Below, piece by piece: positions 56,958 through 64,000 of a stretch of 64,000 bases of DNA. Every line of letters starts with the position of its first letter. Positions within the stretch are counted from its first letter, which is position 1. Origin of the DNA: Aquila chrysaetos chrysaetos (Eukaryota > Chordata > Aves > Accipitriformes > Accipitridae); assembly GCF_900496995.4 (NCBI RefSeq), contig NW_024470381.1, positions 1 through 64,000 on the forward strand, in the 5' to 3' direction. The notes under the pieces were generated by a model, which ran no database searches, was not told the DNA's origin, and worked only from the letters and a program-made list of their open reading frames with translations. Both the position numbers and the translations under genes were made by a program.

Positions 56958-58790
56958 TCATTTAGGACTCCATACAGCAGCCTTCCACCTCTGATGTTTT
57001 CCCACAAAGCGACAAGACCCATCAGTGAACAGGGCATATTGCCTCTCATTTTCTGGCAGTTTATTATACAGCGGGGCCTCTTCAGCCCATGTCACCTCCT
57101 CCTCTGGCGACATTCCAAAATCTTTGCCTTCTGGCCAGTCCATGATCAATTCCACAATTCCTGGGCAAATGGGGTTTCCTATGCGAGCTCGTTGTGTGAT
57201 CAGTGCAGCCCACTTACTCCATGTGGCATCAGTTGCATGATGTGTAGAGGAGACTTTCCCTTTGAAGATCCAGCCCAGCACTGGCAGTTGGGGTGCTAAG
57301 AGGAGCTGTGTTTCAGTACCAACCACTTCTGAGGCAGCTCGAACTCCTTCATATGCTGCAAATATCTCTTTTTCAGTTAGAGTATAGCGGGCCTCGGATT
57401 CTCGGTATCCCCAACTCCAAAACCCCAGGGGTCGGCCTCGGGTCTCCCCAGGTGCTTTCTGCCAGAGGCTCCAGGTAGGGCCATTCTCCCCACCTGCAGT
57501 GTAGAGCACATTTTTAACATCTTGTCCTGCCCGGACTGGCCCAATCGTTACTGCATGAACAATCTCCCTCTTAATTTGTTCAAAGGCTTGTCGTTGCTCA
57601 GGCCCCCATTTAAAATCGTTCTTCTTCTGGGTAACTTGGTAAAGACGACTTACAATTTGACTGCAATTTGGAATATGCATTCTCCAAAAACCCACAACAC
57701 CTAAGAAAGACTGTGTTTCCTTTTTATTAGTCAGTGGGGACATAGCTGCTATTTTGTTGATCAAATCCATAGGGATCTGACGACGCCTGTCTTGCCATTT
57801 TACTCCTAAGAACTGGATCTCCTGTGCAGGTCCCTTGACCTTACTTTCTTTTATGGCAAAACCAGCCTTCAAAAGGATTTGGAGTCTTTTCTTCCCTTTC
57901 TCAAAAACTTCTTCTGCCGTGTTGCCCCATACGATGATGTCATCAATGTATTGCAGGTGCTCTGGAGCTTCACCCTTTTCCAGTGCAGCCTGGATCAGTC
58001 CATGGCAAATAGTGGGGCTGTGTTTCCACCCCGGGGGCAGTCGATTCCAGGTGTACTGGACACCCCTCCAAGTGAAAGCAAACTGTGGCCTGCACTCCGC
58101 TGCCAAAGGAATGGAGAAAAATGCATTAGCAATGTCAATTGTGGCATACCACTTAGCTGCCTTTGATTCTAGTTCATACTGAAGTTCTAACATATCTGGC
58201 ACAGCAGCACTCAGCGGTGGTGTGACTTCATTCAGCCCACGATAGTCTACTGTTAGTCTCCACTCTCCATTAGATTTCGGCTCAGGCCATACGGGACTAT
58301 TAAAGGGTGAGTGAGTCTTGCTGATCACTCCTTGGCTCTCCAATCGGCAAATCAGCTTATGGATGGGGATCAGGGAGTCTCGGTTGGTGCGATATTGCCG
58401 CCGGTGCACCGTCGTGGTAGCAATTGGCACCTGTTGTTCTTCAACCTTCAGCAACCCCACAACCGAAGGGTCTTGAGAGAGACCAGGCAGGGTAGACAGC
58501 TGTTCAATTTTCTCCGTCTCCAATGCAGCTATACCAAAGGCCCAACAGTACCCTTTTGGGTCCTTGAAATACCCCCTCCTGAGATAATCTATACCAAGGA
58601 TGCACAGGGCCTCTGGGCCAGTCACAATGGGGTGTTTATGCCACTCATTCCTGGTCAGACTCATTTCAGCTTCCAATACGGTTAGCTCTTGGGATCCCCC
58701 TGTCACACCAGAGATACAGATGGGTTCTGCCCCTTTATAACTTGATGGCATTAGGGTGCATTGTGCACCGGTGTCTACTAGAGCCTTATA
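56958..58790 (-). pseudogene. pol: E5 protease (end), reverse transcriptase and RNase H start
   Basis: A 597-codon open frame from the ATG at 58751 to 56958. The protease active site VDTGAQCTL lies just upstream in the same frame (58764-58781), so the ATG is not the true start. Reverse transcriptase motifs: WRLTVDYRGLNEVTPP near residue 168, LPPGWKHSPTICHGL, and YIDD in LQYIDDIIVWG. RNase H opens with LFTDGSCRFVG just before the stop. The YIDD box and class III-type sequence fit ERV-L. It ends in a stop inside RNase H. Confidence 0.88.
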
Positions 58791-58883
58791 TTCCTGTGGG
58801 TCTGATGTGCCAGGCCATCAAATCCACACTGTCCAGTAGACTCGGTTGTCCCTTTCCTCCACCTGGCTGGAGGCAGGGCCCCT

Positions 58884-59744
58884 CTAATCCTGGTTAGAGT
58901 ATCCGTTACTCGCTTTTCGCACACGTGAATCAGAAGTCCCTTCAATAGGATCAGAAATGAGATCAGCCCTTCTACTGCGTCTGGGGGACTGCTCATGGGA
59001 AACTGGAGCAGCAGTTTTCCAAGAAGAATCCTCTTTTCTGATTGCTTTTTCTCGCAACTCCTGTACCCATGCATCCAGGACTGAGGTAGGTTCTCCATCC
59101 CACTTCTTCATGTCCTCTCCATGGTCACACAGGTAAAACCACAGGTTAGCCCATTGTGTGTACTTTCTCTCTCCTGTCTCCTGGGCAGAGGAATGCTTAC
59201 TCCTAATAGCTGCAATGCGGGCCTGTACAGGTGGGGAGGAGGACATATCCACTTTGAATTGCTGGAATTCTCGGGACAATTCCTCTACAGCCGAGACACA
59301 GGCCCGTAGGGAGGAAGAGAGACTTCCTTCATATTGCCGGAGTTGGACAGCCAATTCGTCCACCATTTGTACATAGCCTTCTTTCCAGGACATTACTGCC
59401 AATGAGTTGGCATAGGTTGGTGGTGCACTTCGTAGAAACTTCCACCACATCAGTTGTGTGCATTGGACTTCATCTGGATCTGTGGGTGACTGCGCATTTT
59501 CTGGATCATTATAAATCACCTCCAGCACGGCTAATTCCCTCAGGTACTGGATACCTCTCTCCATGGTGGTCCACTTGCCTTGGTAACATGTAACTTCATC
59601 CTTGAAGGGGTATCTTTCCTTTACACCTAACAGAAGTCGCCTCCAGAGGCTGAGGACTTGTGTTTTTCTCCCAATCGCCTTGTCGATGCCCCCTTCCCTA
59701 GACAGAGATCCCAACTGCTTGGCTTCCTTATCCTCTAATTCCAA
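58884..59744 (-). pseudogene. gag: E5 gag, main (capsid) part
   Basis: 286 codons with ERV-L gag character: LWRRLLLGVKERYPFKDEV near residue 33, GKWTTMERGIQYLRELAVL, EVQCTQLMWWKFLRSAPPTYANSL, then a charged helical region and an Arg/Ser-rich tail. No CCHC knuckle is seen, as expected for ERV-L. The N-terminal part lies on the other side of the nested LTR (59803-60569). Confidence 0.85.
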
Positions 59745-59802
59745 ACTACTGGCCCCATTATCCCAGCATCGGAGCAGCCAGGTAACAATGTGCTCACCTG
59801 GG

Positions 59803-60569
59803 TGTTACTGATTTGTCATTAATTTGTTATTAGTTAGAATTAATCATATTTAGTTTTAATATTTTAGCAAAATCATATGTATGATGTATTTTATATATTT
59901 AACCACCAACCAGTGTCTGCTGCAAAACCCCTGTATAGCCCCGTACCAAGGCCAGAGAAATTGGCTAAAATCAACTAGTAGGAACATTTAGAACTTAGAG
60001 AACAGGATAAAGAAATACTTGACAACGGGGTGGTGTAAGAGTCGTTCAGTACGTTACTTGACAACGGCCTGTTTGGAACGCAGCGGCCGATCCCTAAGGA
60101 GAGAATGTGCGGTACAGGGCTCCTGGAAGGTACCTGGCTAGAGCCGATAGAGATAACCACATAGCTACTGTCAAAAAGGATGGATTGCACCTGTTGCCAT
60201 AACATCGATGAAGAAATCATGAACTTTAGACGAACTTTGCTTCATTATAATACCAAAACACACCTCCTGGTCAAAAGCTACCCGCCTCCAAGACTTACCA
60301 CGCCTCGGAGAGACCTTCACTACGCCTGCGTAAAAGATATTCACATATGCTAATGATTTCCCAAAAATCTAATGAATATGTATAACTTTTCTTGGAAATC
60401 TAATGAATATGTATCGATAAGTCTTAATATAAGGTGTATTGTTTTGGTGACAGGTGTGCGTGGTTCGTGAGAGGACTCGCCCGCGCACCCGGCCGTCAAT
60501 AAAGAAGTGTCTGCTTATCTACACTAAATTGGTGTTGATAAGTTCTTCATTCCGAGCTTTTCGGTAACA
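59803..60569 (+). repeat. Solo LTR (ERV1 type, 767 bp) nested in E5 gag
   Basis: Plus-oriented, TGTTACTGATTTGTC...TTTTCGGTAACA, flanked by a perfect 4-bp duplication TGGG (59799-59802 and 60570-60573). AATAAAG near 60500 is followed by TGTCTGCTTATCTACAC. The U5 (CATTCCGAGCTTTTCGGTAACA) is related to the E2 LTR end. Confidence 0.9.
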
Positions 60570-60573
60570 TGGG

Positions 60574-61212
60574 TGGCGGCTAAAATCTTTTCGCATGTCA
60601 TGCAACTCACTCAGGGATAGAGATCAGGTAATTATTTCAGGTTCTGCCTCGTCCTCCTGTTCTCGCGATGACCCTGGTTCATCTTTATCTCTCACTAAGC
60701 GAACTGATTTCTTTGTGTGTTTCTTTTTCTGTACAGGGGCGACTGATACTGGCACAGGTTGGTTCTCTGGTTTAGCTGCAGTACCTGTCACCAGGGTTGG
60801 AGTAGCCACGCTGCCTGTTGCCGGGGTAGGGGTAGCCATGGTGCCTGTTGTCAGGGTTGGGGTAAGCCACGGTGTCTGTTGCCCTGTTTTCCCTCTTTTC
60901 CCCCTGAGGGTGCTGCCTAATATCAAGCAGTGTTTGGTAGATACTGGCCAGGGCCCAGCACAGTGCAGTGAGTTGTGCGTCTCTGGAATAGCCACAGCAT
61001 TTTCCTTTCAAATATTCTACCACTTCATGAGGGTTCTGCAGTTGTTCGGGAGTAAACTTCCAAGCCACTGGAGGTGAGAAGTTCTCTAGATACCTGCCCA
61101 TAACCTCCCACATGCCATGCCACCCATGAATATCCAGCTTTGGGGCAGATCTCTGGGTGGTACTCTTAAAGAGCTTTTTCGTAGCCCTAAACAAGACCTG
61201 AAACATATTCAT
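60574..61212 (-). pseudogene. gag: E5 gag, N-terminal part
   Basis: ATG at 61212 (MNMFQVLFRATKKLFK), then GWHGMWEVMGRYLENF and LTALCWALASIYQ. A tandem 30-bp repeat at about 60780-60895 encodes ten-residue Thr/Pro/Ala units (TATPTPATGS-like). One unit has an extra base, so the frame changes there; the second phase continues into KKKHTKKSVRLVRDKDEPGS up to the nested LTR. Confidence 0.75.
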
Positions 61213-61226
61213 GAGGCAAAACAAAT

Positions 61227-61276
61227 TCTCAAAAGCTGTTGTAACAAACAAACAAATTCTCAAAAGCTGTTGTAAT
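61227..61276. repeat. Short tandem duplication before E5 gag
   Basis: ACAAATTCTCAAAAGCTGTTGTAA occurs twice in direct succession. Confidence 0.85.
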
Positions 61277-61393
61277 TAATCGGAAGGGGAGAAGGGAGGC
61301 GAACGGATGGGGGGAAGTATCCCCCCCTGACTTCCCCATGGATTGGGTGTAATTACCAATAAAATCCGATAGAAGGTGCCCAAAGTATGGAAA

Positions 61394-61600
61394 TTATATC
61401 ACTGCCTCATACAGATACCAGCTTAACCTCATGACCAGTGATGTAATCATTTCACAAGTCGACATTGCCCAGTACAGCAAAATGATAATCCCAATCACTC
61501 TCCCAGAGGTGATAAACATAACTACAGGCAATACATAGAGCATATAAGAACTTACAAAACGCCACCATGTAAACAAATGAACCAACATTGTGAATAACAT
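61394..61600 (-). CDS. E5 leader ORF: 68-residue hydrophobic protein of unknown function
   Basis: An ATG-started minus frame lies between the primer site (61684) and the gag ATG (61212). The product is strongly hydrophobic, with two or three possible membrane segments (MLYVLPVVMFITSGRVIGI, IIILLYWAMS). It begins 84 nt downstream of the primer site, so it is the first ATG-started frame that a ribosome on full-length RNA would be likely to meet. No family is recognised; it may be an upstream ORF without a protein role. Confidence 0.4.
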   Translation of the reverse strand: MLFTMLVHLFTWWRFVSSYMLYVLPVVMFITSGRVIGIIILLYWAMSTCEMITSLVMRLSWYLYEAVI

Positions 61601-61683
61601 CTATTTATCTAATATAAGAAATGAGTATGACAAATTTGTTTCAACATGCTCTGGCCAGATCCGTCGTTATCTCAACCCTTCCT

Positions 61684-61701
61684 GCCCCACGTTGGGTGCC
61701 A
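61684..61701 (-). promoter_or_regulatory. E5 primer-binding site, tRNA-Lys-like
   Basis: The minus strand reads TGGCACCCAACGTGGGGC, 17 of 18 matching the tRNA-Lys(1,2)-type site. It lies 8 nt from the LTR. This differs from the tRNA-Leu priming for which mammalian ERV-L is named. Confidence 0.75.
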
Positions 61702-61709
61702 AAAAGGAC

Positions 61710-62158
61710 TGTCGTGGTTTCAGCCCAGCCAGTAACAAAGGACCACACAGCCGCTCGCTCACTCCTCCCACTCCCCTCCGGTGCGATAGGGAGGAGAATC
61801 AGAGGAGAGAAAAGGGAAAAAAAAAAAACCCCAGAACCTCGAGGGTTGAGATAAGGGCAGTTTACTGGGACAACACACAAAAAAGGAGAAGTTACAACAA
61901 CAACAACAACGGTACTAATAATATACAAAAGGAGTGATGCACAGTGCAACTGCTCACCACCCGGAACCCGACGCTCCACCACTTCCCCCACCGAAAGTCA
62001 AGAGAGAGCTCCCCCCAGCCCACTCCCCATTTATATACTGAGCATGATGTCACATGGTATGGAATAGCTCCTTGGCTAGTTCAGCTGCCCTGGCTGTGCC
62101 GTCCCCCACCTCCCAGGTTCCTGTAAAAATTAACTCTATCCCAGCTGAACCCAAGACA
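61710..62158 (-). repeat. E5 5' LTR (449 bp)
   Basis: TGTCGTGGTTTCAGCCCAGC...AGCTGAACCCAAGACA, followed by GATGT of the target duplication. Confidence 0.92.
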
Positions 62159-62163
62159 GATGT

Positions 62164-63453
62164 CCCAGACAAACTCCCGTCCAGCAGCATGTCCTGAATT
62201 AAAGTAATAAAGTTGAGTGCATTAATGAAGATTTGAGCTACCCGATGAAGGCAGGATCCTTGGAAGAACTGTCAACTGAAATGAATAGGGTTATATTATT
62301 ACTATTATTATATAATTTTTGTTATTATGCTTCTAGGAATTACACATAAATCTTTTATAGTCAAAGGTGACATTTAATGAGTGTATCTTACTTGATACAA
62401 TTCCTTTACAGGATGATGTTTGATTAACACATTTCTGGCTAATCAGAATAGTACAGCTAATCTCCATGTTAATTTGAATAAGGCTGTTGGTTTTGAACAG
62501 TAGTTTCTTTGTATTTTGATTTAGAAGTTACGACCTTTTCTTGCATTGCTTCTCATAAGCACCTCTAAACGGATGTTTAGATACATTATTTGAGCAATTT
62601 TCGGCTTGTGGTACCTTTACCTACTTATTGTCATGCTGTTAGGTGATTGGGCATTATTTTTTAGTAACTATTTCTGTCACTTAGCAACCCTCAGTGTCTT
62701 CAAAAACTTTTGTTTATTTCGCTCCTAAGTAATTTTCTTCTTCAAAATGGTAGTATAAATTACAGATACAGCAGTGTTGATAGCATCACTGATACAAGGT
62801 ACTTGTTGTGTATGTAGCCCAAAATACAAAAGAATACAGAATACAAAAGCCCAGAATACAAAAGCTGGGAGGAAGGAGTGGCTGAGGGGGACTCCTATGG
62901 CTAGCAATCCGTGTAAGCCTGGAACACCCTGTTGCTGCTGTTTAGGGGGGGTCTGCCTTCAGTGCAGCAAAACTGAAGACCAACCCAGGTGAATCCTGAT
63001 GCAGTAGGTGGAAAATGCTACTTCTGGCTTGGGAGGAGGGACTGTGACCTGAACACAGCTCCCCAGGGCATGATGCACTTCCCCCCACTGCGCCCTGGTG
63101 ATCGGGGGATGTATGTTTTGATGTCTAAAAATGCACATATCACTTACCAATAAGGAAAAAAACTCAATCCAGAGTTGACCAGAGATATGGTCAGAGATAT
63201 GACCAGAGCTCCAAGGCAGGGCAGGGGCTCGGCTTTGCTTTCCCACCCTCATCCCTTCGTGCCCTTCCCATGGGCCTGGCCACGTCCAACGCCACAGGCT
63301 GCTCTGCACACAGCAGACTGTCTGCCCCCGGGTCTCTCCCGGGCACCGCGAGGCACCGCGGGAGTCCTCCCTTGGCGCTGGGAGTTCAGACCAGTCTCCT
63401 GGGCGTGGGAGGGACAGCAGAATCACTGCCACAACTCTCTGTCCTCTTTGCAG
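62164..63453 (+). other. Host DNA upstream of the MROH-like exons
   Basis: AT-rich to about 62850, then GC-richer. It has no recognised gene. It probably includes intron sequence of the MROH-like gene. Confidence 0.4.
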
Positions 63454-63543
63454 ACCCTGCGAGCCATGGACACCATGCTGGAGACGATGGTGCGCAGCTG
63501 TTCTGCCACCAGAGTCAGCGAGCAGCTGCAGAGTATCTTTCAG
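63454..63543 (+). CDS. MROH-like (maestro HEAT-repeat) exon 1 of 2 in window
   Basis: Acceptor GTCCTCTTTGCAG, 30 codons in phase 0 (TLRAMDTMLETMVRSCSATR...LQSIFQ). The boundary after CAG is followed by GTCTGG. The sequence is typical of the HEAT-repeat region of avian maestro heat-like repeat-containing proteins, a family expanded in birds with largely unknown functions. The specific paralogue cannot be named. The donor (GTCTGG) is weak. Confidence 0.65.
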
Positions 63544-63951
63544 GTCTGGCATGTGAAAGGGGGGGCTTCACAGGGGCTGTTCCTCACCCTGGGGGGAAGG
63601 GGGTGTCCACTCTTGCGTGCATGGTCCTCACCCCAGTGCCATGCAGAGAGAGCACGCTGCAGGGAGGCTGCCCACCTCCCTTGGTAACCAGGGGCTGCCC
63701 GGCAGGCTCTTCTGGAGCACAGTGCCTGCAGAGGGTGGCATCTGCCTTCCTGCCCGGCCACAAGGTTGGCCCGGGGGATTTGTCCCAAGCCTGCGAGGGA
63801 CCCTAGGGGCAGGAACCCCGCTACAGGCTTTGCTCGAGATCCCAGGCAGCCTTGACGGACTGTGAGAGTCCAGCCCGGGAGCCGAGCAGTGCTGCTTCTG
63901 CTGGAGGCCGTGTCTGCTCCCAGGGCACACCAGCAGCTTCTCTCTTCCCAG

Positions 63952-64000
63952 ATGCTGCTGAACTTCACCAACTCTGAGAGAGCAGCTGTGCGGGAGAGGG
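63952..64000 (+). CDS. MROH-like exon 2, runs off the window
   Basis: Acceptor CTTCTCTCTTCCCAG, then MLLNFTNSERAAVRER in phase with the previous exon. The TNSE..AVRER pattern is the recurring core of MROH HEAT repeats, where the next exon normally continues. Intron of about 408 bp. Confidence 0.7.
   Translation, partial: MLLNFTNSERAAVRER

Larger units (their letters stand above)
54721..62158 (-). mobile_element. E5: ERV-L (class III-like) provirus with a nested solo LTR
   Basis: LTRs of 454 and 449 bp (about 4-5% different by eye plus indels) and a perfect 5-bp target duplication GATGT (54716-54720 and 62159-62163). A tRNA-Lys-like primer site, gag, protease/reverse transcriptase/RNase H and integrase lie on the minus strand. 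No env is present, as usual for ERV-L. A 767-bp ERV1-type solo LTR lies inside gag, so E5 is older than that insertion. Pol is open for 597 codons and then broken. Confidence 0.92.

Overview
The window is vertebrate and almost certainly avian genomic DNA. Three things point to a bird: the retroelement families (alpharetrovirus-like, gamma-like/ERV1 and ERV-L proviruses with solo LTRs), recognisable exons of the host gene DCAF12, and exons of the MROH (maestro HEAT-repeat) family at the right edge. No bacterial or plasmid logic is present. Host coding sequence is sparse. About half of the window is endogenous retrovirus (ERV), all five proviruses lying on the minus strand. The high ERV density, one nearly intact provirus and a decaying DCAF12 copy would fit an avian W chromosome, but that is inference only.

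Layout. 1-1031: 5' end of an alpharetrovirus-like provirus (E1: LTR, tRNA-Phe primer site, open gag) that runs off the left edge through a small inverted gag duplication. 1032-3508: a purine-rich tract, a block (A) duplicated later in the window, and a CpG-rich island. 3509-about 9497: a badly decayed gamma-like provirus (E2, tRNA-Arg primer site) inserted in that island. 9839-10405: a related solo LTR. 10406-10783 and 19771-20025: the second copy of the duplicated block (A'), split by E3. 10784-19770: E3, a young gamma-like provirus with 527-bp LTRs differing at about 4 positions, a tRNA-His primer site, intact pol and env, a gag broken once at a homopolymer, and two extra open frames between pol and env.

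20160-21040: a minisatellite of roughly 78-bp units, most carrying a palindromic NRF1 site and an RFX X-box. 22099-23115: ERV-L LTR fragments. 25903-32481: E4, an alpha/beta-like provirus (tRNA-Trp primer site, 6-bp target duplication) with broken genes and LTRs carrying repeated interferon-response-like motifs. 32488-38640: GC-rich and purine-rich non-coding DNA. 38826-45061: a 5'-truncated, damaged DCAF12 copy on the plus strand with its 3' UTR. 49462-50039: a solo ERV-L LTR with a perfect 5-bp target duplication. 54721-62158: an ERV-L provirus (E5, 5-bp target duplication, tRNA-Lys-like primer site) with an ERV1-type solo LTR nested in its gag. 63454-64000: two MROH-like exons.

The most interesting items are (i) the extra frames of E3: a 46-codon membrane protein frame directly after pol, and a 208-codon cysteine-rich, arginine-rich frame before env, which together look like a complex-retrovirus accessory/regulatory module on a gamma-like backbone; and (ii) the RFX/NRF1 site array.
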